This document shows, piece by piece, positions 1 to 4,727 of a stretch of 5,864 nt of DNA. Every line of letters starts with the position of its first letter. Within the stretch, counting starts at the first letter, position 1. The stretch is from the NCBI GenBank assembly GCA_023260355.1, contig JALQVJ010000067.1, positions 1-5,864 on the forward strand, read 5' to 3'. Made by a program: the position numbers and the translations under genes. Under the pieces are notes generated by a model, which saw nothing but the letters and a program-made list of their open reading frames with translations, made no database searches and was not told where the DNA came from. This DNA is from Burkholderiaceae bacterium (GTDB lineage Bacteria; Pseudomonadota; Gammaproteobacteria; Burkholderiales; Burkholderiaceae_C).

Positions 1-242
1 GGGTCGTGCAGCCAGCCCGTCGCATCCAATACAAGATCAAATGGCCCATCCACCCATATCGACGCCAAGACATGGGGCAGCTGCTCCGTTTCTCGCAAAT
101 CGAATCCAGGGTGAGACCGCCTAGACAGGGGAACGACCCCGCCGCATGTGGGGTCGGCCTCGAGCTCCCGCACCAAGGCTTGGCCAATGCCTCCGCTGGC
201 GCCCACCACAAGCGCGCGATAGCCGGGTCTCAGGGATTGCAT
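1..242 (-). CDS. Short-chain dehydrogenase/reductase (SDR), N-terminal part; 3' end outside window
   Basis: The first 80 residues are visible. They begin with a short basic leader and a beta strand (RALVV), followed by GASGGIG at residues 14-20, the glycine-rich dinucleotide-binding loop of the SDR Rossmann fold. A second strand ends in LSRR, where basic residues often select NADP(H) over NAD(H). A segment ending FDLVLDATGW resembles the strand that carries the SDR 'NNAG' element, here written DATG. The catalytic Tyr-x-x-x-Lys would lie beyond the left edge, so activity cannot be judged. The ATG at 242 lies only 2 nt after the stop of the upstream cupin gene, so the two are probably co-transcribed and translationally coupled. 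Small SDRs of the C-factor (CsgA-like) type are a plausible subfamily, but substrate and pathway are unknown. Confidence 0.82.
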   Translation of the reverse strand, partial: MQSLRPGYRALVVGASGGIGQALVRELEADPTCGGVVPLSRRSHPGFDLRETEQLPHVLASIWVDGPFDLVLDATGWLHD

Positions 243-244
243 TG

Positions 245-526
245 TCAAGGGTGCCGCCGCGCGATCCAAACGACCGCTCCCTCAGCACCGTAACGCTCTG
301 CATGGGCCACATTCGCCGCCAGCGCAAAATCGTCCCCAGCGATCAAGTGCAGCTCTTGCCCGCTATGCGTCAGCCACATCTCGCCGGCCACCACTTGCGC
401 TTTGACGTCAAAGTTGTGTTGGTGGGTATCCAATTGCAGGTCTGCCGCCCAAGGCTTTTCCACAAACTCAGTGAAGCCTTCGGCTTTGTATTGATCACAG
501 AAATCGGCAAAGGTGTTGTGTGTCAT
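245..526 (-). CDS. Small single-domain cupin protein
   Basis: This 93-residue protein has the pattern of a minimal cupin barrel. THQHNFD at residues 34-40 supplies two histidines (H35, H37), then G48-E-M-W-L, then the second cupin element around G64-D-D-F...ANVAH75. H35, H37 and H75 are the likely metal ligands. The glutamate of the classical first motif (H-x-H-x3-E) is replaced by Val41, although Asp40 is adjacent. Length fits stand-alone cupins, and there is no signal peptide or DNA-binding domain. The start ATG is preceded on the minus strand by a purine-rich GAGTGAGA stretch that can serve as a ribosome binding site. It is the first gene of a two-gene unit with the SDR that follows 2 nt later. 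The reaction or ligand is unknown, and a sensor or small metal-dependent enzyme are both possible. Confidence 0.8.
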   Translation of the reverse strand: MTHNTFADFCDQYKAEGFTEFVEKPWAADLQLDTHQHNFDVKAQVVAGEMWLTHSGQELHLIAGDDFALAANVAHAERYGAEGAVVWIARRHP

Positions 527-615
527 GGTGCTATTCTCACTCTAGGATCTATCGGCTAACAATGGACTCAAAGATTGCCTCGGCCCGAAGGGGTTTTTAA
601 ACGGAGACTGGCGCA

Positions 616-951
616 ATGGCTTTTGATCAAGGACTCGCTCAACGCGTGCGTGAACATTGGGATCTCCACGTCGCCTATGATGAAAAGCGCATGTTCGGCG
701 GCTTGGTCTTCATGGTGCGAGAGCACATGGCAGTTGGCATACTGGGCAATAGCCTGATGGCGAGAGTCGGGCCGGCCTACTACGACACAGCACTCACCCA
801 GCCCCACGTGCAGCCGATGGATTTCACAGGGCGGCCTTTGCGTGGTCTGGTCGTCGTTCAGCCTGAGGGACTTGAGTCCGAGCCCCAACTGGCCATGTGG
901 CTTGAGCGCGCCTTGTCATTTGTCGCCTCCCTGCCAGACAAGCACCGATGA
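616..951 (+). CDS. TfoX/Sxy N-terminal-domain family protein
   Basis: This is a 111-residue protein with the hallmarks of the TfoX N-terminal domain. RMFGGLVFMV at about residues 25-34 carries the conserved MFGG. It is followed by MAVGIL, LMARVGP near residues 48-54, and MDFTGRPLRGLVVV around residues 68-82. The C-terminal helix is short, and the second (C-terminal) domain of enterobacterial Sxy/TfoX is absent. Sxy/TfoX promotes CRP-dependent competence gene expression in gammaproteobacteria. Single-domain relatives like this one are widespread and their role is not established, so a competence function should not be assumed. The start is supported by GGAG at 603-606, 9 nt before the ATG. The gene is divergent from the cupin gene (89-bp shared upstream region) and convergent with pcaJ, with only 6 bp between the two stop codons. 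Confidence 0.88.
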   Translation: MAFDQGLAQRVREHWDLHVAYDEKRMFGGLVFMVREHMAVGILGNSLMARVGPAYYDTALTQPHVQPMDFTGRPLRGLVVVQPEGLESEPQLAMWLERALSFVASLPDKHR

Positions 952-957
952 CCTGAA

Positions 958-1608
958 TCAGGCCATGCGCAGCGGCAATTTCACCCATGCTGTGAGCATC
1001 TCCAACGTCATGCCATCCACCATGTCAACCACGCGCAAGCCCTCGGGCGAGCATTCAAAGGTGGCCACATCCGTGTATACCCGTTTGACGCAACCCAAAC
1101 CCGTCAGTGGATAGGAGCATTCCGCCACCAACTTGCTCTCGCCTCCTTTGGTCAGCAAGTCCATCATCACCCAAGTTTGCTTGGCACCGACAGCCAAATC
1201 CATTGCCCCTCCCACCGCTGGGATGGCGTCCTTGGCGCCAGTGCTCCAGTTCGCTAGGTCGCCCCGACTCGAGACTTGAAAGGCGCCGAGCACGCAGATA
1301 TCCAGGTGGCCTCCGCGCATCATTCCAAAACTGTCGGCGTGATGGAAGAACGCGCCGCCATCGTGCAACGTCACGGGCTGTTTGCCTGCATTGATCAAAT
1401 CAAAGTCTTCATCGCCCGGGGCAGGTGCAGGCCCCATGCCCAGAATCCCGTTTTCGCTGTGCAGCACGATCTCGCGGCCCGGCGGCAAGTGGTTCGCCAC
1501 AAAGGTGGGTTGCCCTATGCCCAAGTTCACATAAGCGCCGTCGGGAATATCTTGTGCGACCCTTGCGGCCAAGGCGGCCTTGTCTCTTTTCACAATGTTC
1601 GTGCTCAT
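958..1608 (-). CDS. pcaJ: 3-oxoacid / 3-oxoadipate CoA-transferase, beta subunit
   Basis: This is a 216-residue family I CoA-transferase beta subunit. The NLGIGQPT segment (residues 28-35) is typical. LHSENGILG at residues 49-57 is the family signature, with Glu52 as the catalytic residue that forms the glutamyl-CoA thioester. DLINAGKQPVTL, GGAFFHHADSFGMMRGGHLD, GAFQVS and the C-terminal YPLTGLGCVKRVYTD blocks all match PcaJ/ScoB proteins at full length. With the alpha subunit it moves CoA from succinyl-CoA to a 3-oxoacid (3-oxoadipate in the beta-ketoadipate pathway, or acetoacetate in ketone-body use). It follows the alpha subunit gene after 13 nt that contain AAGGG as a likely ribosome binding site. 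Sequence resemblance favours PcaJ, but no other pca gene is visible, so ScoB/acetoacetate specificity remains possible. Confidence 0.93.
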   Translation of the reverse strand: MSTNIVKRDKAALAARVAQDIPDGAYVNLGIGQPTFVANHLPPGREIVLHSENGILGMGPAPAPGDEDFDLINAGKQPVTLHDGGAFFHHADSFGMMRGGHLDICVLGAFQVSSRGDLANWSTGAKDAIPAVGGAMDLAVGAKQTWVMMDLLTKGGESKLVAECSYPLTGLGCVKRVYTDVATFECSPEGLRVVDMVDGMTLEMLTAWVKLPLRMA

Positions 1609-1621
1609 TGTTTGACCCTTT

Positions 1622-2326
1622 TCAAAATCCGCCAGCTCTCGTGACTTTGCGAGGCATCGGGACCACGTGCGTCACATGGATACCCGGCGTCACAATGTGT
1701 TCCGGGTCCAACTCCCCCAACTCTGCAACGCGATAGACACTGGCGATCGTGACCTTGGCAGCTGTCGCCATGACTGGGCCAAAATTGCGCGCAGCCTTTC
1801 GGTAGATCAAGTTGCCCCAGCGGTCACCGGCCTCTGCTTTGATCAAGGCAACATCACCGTGGATGGGGTATTCAAGCACGTACCCTCTGCCGTTGATCAC
1901 GCGCGCCTCCTTGGGCGTGCCATCGGTATTTTTAGCCAGCTCAGTGCCGTACCCGGCGGGTGTAAAAAACGCCCCAATGCCTGCCCCTGCCGCCCGGAGT
2001 CGCTCAGCAAGGTTCCCTTGGGGCACAAGTTCCAGCTCGATCGCGCCCCGGCGGTAGAGGTCATCGAACACATAGCTGTCGGCTTGCCTCGGGTAACTGC
2101 AAATGATCTTGCGCACGCGCCCTGCCTTGAGCAATGCCGCCATACCCGTGTCGCCGCTGCCAGCATTGTTGTTGACCACAGTCAACGCTTTGGCGCCAGT
2201 GGCAATGAGGCCATCGATCAACTCCTCTGGAATTCCCGCGGTACCAAAGCCACCGATCAAAACAGTATCTTCATCCTTCACTCGCGCAAAAGCATCCTCT
2301 AGGCGGGGCGTCAATTTGTTGATCAC
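1622..2326 (-). CDS. pcaI: 3-oxoacid / 3-oxoadipate CoA-transferase, alpha subunit (GTG start)
   Basis: The product is 234 residues from a GTG at 2326-2324. It begins VINKL, matching the usual MINK start of PcaI. The CoA-transferase signature TVLIGGFGTAGIP lies at residues 21-33. Further family blocks are VVNNNAG, CSYPRQADSYVFDDLY, VPQGNLAERLRAAGAGIGAFFTP, EAGDRWGNLIYRKAARNFGP and the C-terminal ELGELDPEHIVTPGIHV. This subunit contributes the CoA/substrate-binding half of the alpha-beta enzyme, and the catalytic glutamate is in the downstream beta subunit. The reading frame stays open for another 42 codons to an ATG at 2452. That extension has no family similarity and would remove the agreement with the strong GGAG ribosome binding site, so I reject it. 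The gene is first in a two-gene operon with pcaJ. Whether the physiological substrate is 3-oxoadipate or acetoacetate cannot be fixed from the sequence. Confidence 0.92.
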   Translation of the reverse strand: MINKLTPRLEDAFARVKDEDTVLIGGFGTAGIPEELIDGLIATGAKALTVVNNNAGSGDTGMAALLKAGRVRKIICSYPRQADSYVFDDLYRRGAIELELVPQGNLAERLRAAGAGIGAFFTPAGYGTELAKNTDGTPKEARVINGRGYVLEYPIHGDVALIKAEAGDRWGNLIYRKAARNFGPVMATAAKVTIASVYRVAELGELDPEHIVTPGIHVTHVVPMPRKVTRAGGF

Positions 2327-2336
2327 CGATTTCTCC
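2324..2336 (-). promoter_or_regulatory. Ribosome binding site that fixes the GTG start of pcaI
   Basis: On the minus strand GGAG (2336-2333) is followed by 6 nt (AAATCG) and GTG (2326-2324). Spacing and sequence are close to ideal. No comparable Shine-Dalgarno is needed for, or consistent with, the longer ATG-initiated frame from 2452, so this site decides the start. Confidence 0.8.
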
Positions 2337-2348
2337 AAGTCAGGCCAA

Positions 2349-2366
2349 TGCACCCAACGCGGTGCA
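2349..2366. promoter_or_regulatory. Inverted repeat upstream of pcaI, candidate operator
   Basis: TGCACC and GGTGCA form perfect 6-bp arms separated by 6 nt. The repeat ends 22 nt upstream of the pcaI GTG, a position suited to a repressor site or a leader hairpin. The regulator is unknown. pca operons are commonly controlled by LysR- or IclR-type proteins, but no such gene is in the window and the motif does not by itself identify one. A dyad of this size can arise by chance. Confidence 0.35.
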
Positions 2367-2460
2367 AGTACGGCGAGATTGTGGGCTCGTGGTGCCGTTT
2401 GCTCTGCCACCTCGGTTACAGGCGATGCGCTGAGACCGCGCGCAAGCCGCACGTTGCAAC

Positions 2461-2486
2461 AAAAAAGCCACCGCGAGGGTGGCTTT
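2461..2486 (-). terminator. Rho-independent terminator of the 86-aa gene
   Basis: On the minus strand GCCACC pairs with GGTGGC (2483-2478 and 2472-2467) around a 5-nt loop, directly followed by six T residues (2466-2461). Flanking A/T pairs extend the stem. It begins 24 nt after the stop codon of the small gene at 2508, and it insulates that gene from pcaI. On the plus strand the tail is only TTT, so it is essentially unidirectional. Confidence 0.88.
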
Positions 2487-2507
2487 ATCGATCAGAATGG
2501 ACGGGCC

Positions 2508-2768
2508 TCAGCTTGCGCACTGGCTCTCATGCCAACAGGCGATTCCTGCCAGCTCTTGCGAAACGCGGTGGTCCACCCGAAACAGGCCGTGCGCCAGGGT
2601 GCGGAGCGCTTGGGCTTCACGTTGTGCCAAGCTTTCTGAAGCCTTGGGTTGGACTGAACCGACCGCTTGTCCGCGCAGAGTCTTCGCCACGCGTTGGAAC
2701 AACGTGGGGCGGAACTCTTGAGACAACCAATCCAGCGCGATCGTGGTGGGAATTGTGGCAATTGACAT
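2508..2768 (-). CDS. Uncharacterised 86-residue protein, monocistronic
   Basis: I do not recognise this protein. It starts MSIATIPTTIALDWLSQEF, then has a basic amphipathic stretch (RPTLFQRVAKTLRGQ) and a predicted largely helical middle with alternating hydrophobic and charged residues (ESLAQREAQALRTLAHGLFRVDHRVSQEL). It ends with two cysteines in CWHESQC at about residues 77-83. There is no signal peptide or clear membrane segment, so it is probably cytoplasmic. Several independent signals support a real gene: a strong AGGAGT ribosome binding site 5 nt before the ATG, a textbook terminator 24 nt after the stop, and two copies of a dyad motif upstream. The overlapping longer frame at 2492-2821 lacks such support. 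A small regulatory or stress-response protein is one possibility, but this is only a guess from the architecture. Confidence 0.72.
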   Translation of the reverse strand: MSIATIPTTIALDWLSQEFRPTLFQRVAKTLRGQAVGSVQPKASESLAQREAQALRTLAHGLFRVDHRVSQELAGIACWHESQCAS

Positions 2769-2778
2769 GTGTGACTCC

Positions 2779-2790
2779 TAGGGTTTACCC
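2779..2790 (-). promoter_or_regulatory. Dyad motif, proximal copy (candidate operator)
   Basis: The minus strand reads GGGTAAACCCTA, with GGGT and ACCC as inverted arms around a 2-bp centre. The motif runs directly into the GGAG of the small gene's ribosome binding site, so a protein bound here would overlap the transcription or translation start. It is identical over 12 nt to the distal copy at 2826-2837. Confidence 0.55.
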
Positions 2791-2792
2791 GA

Positions 2793-2821
2793 AGTACGCA
2801 TTGTGCCGCATCCACATTCAA
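2793..2821 (-). promoter_or_regulatory. Possible weak promoter for the 86-aa gene
   Basis: Two weak readings are possible on the minus strand. CACAAT (2805-2800) matches four of six bases of a sigma-70 -10 element but lacks a good -35. TTGAAT (2821-2816) is an acceptable -35 but has only a poor -10 (CGTACT) 17 nt later. If CACAAT is the -10, the distal dyad would be centred near position -40, as for an activator that substitutes for a weak -35. This is inference only. Confidence 0.25.
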
Positions 2822-2825
2822 GATT

Positions 2826-2839
2826 TAGGGTTTACCCTA
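2826..2839 (-). promoter_or_regulatory. Dyad motif, distal copy (candidate operator)
   Basis: TAGGGT-TT-ACCCTA is a 14-bp inverted repeat with perfect 6-bp arms around a 2-bp centre. Its core is identical to the proximal copy, and the centre-to-centre distance is 47 bp, about four and a half helical turns. The pair brackets the presumed promoter of the small gene. The exact reuse of the motif makes chance unlikely. Confidence 0.6.
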
Positions 2840-2844
2840 TGTTT

Positions 2845-2880
2845 TTTGTCGCTGAGGAGACAAATGGGGCCGCGAGGCCC
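2845..2880 (-). terminator. Weak hairpin(s) after the lipoprotein gene, possible terminator
   Basis: Immediately after the lipoprotein stop the minus strand can form GGGCC-TCGC-GGCCC (2880-2867), followed by CATTTG rather than a proper T run. A second, A/T-rich stem TTTGTC...GACAAA (2864-2845, 8-nt loop) follows. Neither is a textbook terminator, but they sit at the expected end of the ybbA-rlmB-lipoprotein unit. Confidence 0.3.
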
Positions 2881-2882
2881 GG

Positions 2883-3236
2883 CTACCGGGGGTTCTCGTA
2901 GAACACGTAAGGGGTGCTGTAGTCGGAGATCTCGAAATACACCTTCTTTTCGCCCGCGTCGACCATGCCGTTGAGGTTGGCATCGAACACGCCATAACCG
3001 AAGCGATAGGGGCGGGGCAGACGGTCGTCGGTGCCCAACGCAGTGCTCAACTTGTCGACCTTGAGAAACCGCCGCACCAGCTTATCGCCTGCATAGACCT
3101 CAAGAACCCCGTCGGTTCCTGTCCAGTTTTGAAGATCCCGGCCGATTTTGTTTTGCTGTTCCTGCGTGCAACCCCAGAGGGCGAGGCTGCTCACCGCCAA
3201 CAGTGCAGTTTGAATGGCATGGCGTGTCTGCTTCAT
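2883..3236 (-). CDS. Small putative lipoprotein with EF-hand-like loop
   Basis: The 117-residue product has a lipoprotein signal peptide: a basic N-terminus (MKQTRH), a hydrophobic stretch AIQTALLAVSSLAL, and a lipobox ending LWGC with Cys23 as the lipidation site. Trp at the -2 position of the lipobox is atypical. The mature part has no family I can name. Residues 85-96 (DANLNGMVDAGE) match the 12-residue EF-hand calcium loop at its key positions: D1, N3, N5, G6, V8, D9 and E12. The protein ends in an aromatic-rich tail (YSTPYVFYENPR). I chose the ATG at 3236 over the longer frame from 3314 because it gives a normal signal peptide and has AGGA 5 nt upstream. The gene begins 13 nt after the rlmB stop, so it is probably the last gene of the ybbA-rlmB operon. 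Confidence 0.8.
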   Translation of the reverse strand: MKQTRHAIQTALLAVSSLALWGCTQEQQNKIGRDLQNWTGTDGVLEVYAGDKLVRRFLKVDKLSTALGTDDRLPRPYRFGYGVFDANLNGMVDAGEKKVYFEISDYSTPYVFYENPR

Positions 3237-3249
3237 CTGGATCCTGTTC

Positions 3250-4002
3250 TCACTTGGGTTGTCGGCGCTGGCGCGCCGCTTCAAAGGCGCACACTGCGCT
3301 GGCAACAGACACATTCAAGCTTTCAACTGCGCCAGCCATTGGGATCGAGACCAATTCGTCGCATGTTTTCGCGGTCAACGCCCTCATCCCCTCCCCCTCT
3401 GCGCCCATGACCAACGCCACTGGGCCGGTGAGATCAACGTCATAAATGCTCTTGGTCGCGGTATCCGACGTGCCGATCACCCACACGCCGTTTTGCTGCA
3501 AATCGCGGAGCGTGCGCGCCAAGTTGGTCACCATGAAATACGGGACAGTCTCTGCAGCGCCACTGGCCACTTTGGCCACCGTGGCATTCACACCCACCGC
3601 ATGATCCTTGGGGGCGATCACGGCTTGCACGCCCGCGCCATCAGCCACACGCAAACAGGCACCCAAATTGTGCGGATCGGTGACGCCATCCAAAACCAGC
3701 AAAAGAGGACGCACGTCTGGCTGGTCTTCCAAGGCGCTGAGCACGTCATCCAAGGTCTTGGCTTCTTGGATGGCGCCCACTTGAGCGACCACGCCTTGGT
3801 GTCCACCGGTACCGGCAAGCTGGGTCAGCCGCAGCGCGGATGCCTCAATGAGGCGGACATCGGCGTCCTTGGCTTTGCTCACAAACTGCCGCATGCGAGC
3901 GTCACGCCGCGTGGGGTCGATGTAGATGGCTTCGATGGACTCGGGTGCCACCTTCAGGCGAACCCCAACGGCATGAAAGCCGAACAGTATTTTTTTACTC
4001 AT
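3250..4002 (-). CDS. rlmB: 23S rRNA (guanosine(2251)-2'-O)-methyltransferase RlmB
   Basis: This is a 250-residue SpoU-family (SPOUT) methyltransferase, close to the usual RlmB length of about 245. The N-terminal substrate-binding domain starts KKILFGFHAV and runs to the GGHQGVVAQV segment at residues 66-75. The C-terminal knotted domain carries motif 1 DPHNLGACLRVAD (Asn112, Arg118), motif 2 LVMGAEGEGM (Glu202) and motif 3 IPMAGAVESLNVSVA (Ser228, Asn230). These bind S-adenosylmethionine and catalyse 2'-O-methylation of G2251 in the peptidyl-transferase P loop of 23S rRNA. The SLNVSVA form and the HNLGA motif favour RlmB over the tRNA enzyme TrmH. Its ATG overlaps the ybbA stop codon as ATGA, which implies translational coupling, and the lipoprotein gene follows after 13 nt. 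Confidence 0.95.
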   Translation of the reverse strand: MSKKILFGFHAVGVRLKVAPESIEAIYIDPTRRDARMRQFVSKAKDADVRLIEASALRLTQLAGTGGHQGVVAQVGAIQEAKTLDDVLSALEDQPDVRPLLLVLDGVTDPHNLGACLRVADGAGVQAVIAPKDHAVGVNATVAKVASGAAETVPYFMVTNLARTLRDLQQNGVWVIGTSDTATKSIYDVDLTGPVALVMGAEGEGMRALTAKTCDELVSIPMAGAVESLNVSVASAVCAFEAARQRRQPK

Positions 4003-4727
4003 GTCGCCATTATCGCCGCGCTGTCACTGCTCAGGCGCCCTGCCGTCACAGTCAATTGCCGTTCGCATTGCTGAGCCAAAGCTTCGTCATGGGTCACCAT
4101 CACCAATGTTGTGCCGAACTCTTGGTTCAACGACATCATCAAGTCCATCACGATGCGGCCAGTGGCGAAGTCCAGGCTACCGGTGGGCTCGTCCGCCAAA
4201 AGAATTTGCGGGTTCACGACAAATGCGCGGGCCAATGCCACACGCTGCTGCTCGCCGCCGGATAGGACCCGGGGCTTGTGGCTGAGGCGCTGGCCCAAAC
4301 CGACACGTTCAAGCATCTTCTGCGCGCGCTGTCGTGCGTCCGAGGCGCCGGCCAGCTCGAGGGGCAACATCACGTTTTCTAGCGCGCTCAAATGGGTCAG
4401 CAGCTGGAAGTTCTGAAATACAAACCCCATGTGCTGTGCGCGAAACGCTGCGCGCTCATCCTCGCCTAGGGCAAAAATATTGTTGCCGTTGACCCAAACC
4501 TCTCCTTGGGTTGGCGTATCCAAACCCGCCAAAAGGCTCAACAGGGTGCTCTTTCCTGAACCAGATGCCCCCACGATCGCGACTGTTTCTGCCTTGCGCA
4601 ACGCGAAATCAACATCAGCGAGTATGGATAATGGGCCTGACACATCTTGAACAACTTTGCCCAAATGTTTCGCCTCGAGAACCCAAGAGGTGCCGGAATC
4701 GTCGGTATTTTCAATTGGCTCAACCAT
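3999..4727 (-). CDS. ybbA: ABC transporter ATP-binding protein, YbbA (LolD/MacB-type)
   Basis: The product is a 242-residue cytoplasmic ATPase of the LolD/MacB/YbbA group. Visible elements are Walker A GASGSGKST (residues 53-61), Q-loop Gln105 in FVFQNFQLL, signature LSGGEQQR (155-162), Walker B ILLADEP (175-181, Asp179/Glu180), the D-loop TGSLD (182-186) and the switch histidine His213 in VTHDEA. The assignment to YbbA rests on the head-to-head position with tesA, an arrangement also seen in Escherichia coli. In E. coli the permease gene ybbP follows ybbA. Here rlmB follows with a 4-nt overlap and no permease is visible. The ATG at 4727 has a purine-rich GGGAGAAGAG ribosome binding site. The open frame continues to 4952, but that part lies over tesA and has no ABC similarity. 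The substrate is unknown. Confidence 0.9.
   Translation of the reverse strand: MVEPIENTDDSGTSWVLEAKHLGKVVQDVSGPLSILADVDFALRKAETVAIVGASGSGKSTLLSLLAGLDTPTQGEVWVNGNNIFALGEDERAAFRAQHMGFVFQNFQLLTHLSALENVMLPLELAGASDARQRAQKMLERVGLGQRLSHKPRVLSGGEQQRVALARAFVVNPQILLADEPTGSLDFATGRIVMDLMMSLNQEFGTTLVMVTHDEALAQQCERQLTVTAGRLSSDSAAIMAT

Noticed and set aside
581..598. GGCCCGAAGGGGTTTTT looked like a plus-strand terminator
   Set aside because: The stem is short and poorly paired, and no plus-strand gene ends upstream. It lies in the divergent promoter region before the tfoX-like gene.
1667..2302. Long plus-strand open frame opposite pcaI
   Set aside because: It is a shadow of a well-supported minus-strand gene. 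The translation is low-complexity in character with no recognisable motif.
2327..2452. 42-codon N-terminal extension of the pcaI frame to an ATG at 2452
   Set aside because: It has no similarity to the family, and the GTG at 2326 has an ideal GGAG spacing and gives the usual VINK/MINK start.
2492..2821. Alternative 109-codon minus-strand frame overlapping the 86-aa gene
   Set aside because: Its start has no ribosome binding site and lies upstream of the presumed promoter, whereas the 86-aa frame fits the Shine-Dalgarno and terminator.
3214..4074. 286-codon plus-strand open frame opposite rlmB
   Set aside because: The opposite strand encodes RlmB with all SpoU motifs intact. This frame is rich in His/Arg/Gly, as expected of an antisense shadow.
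4623..4632. TATGGATAAT as a -10 element for tesA
   Set aside because: No acceptable -35 occurs at 16-18 nt, and it lies well inside ybbA coding sequence about 95 nt before the tesA start.
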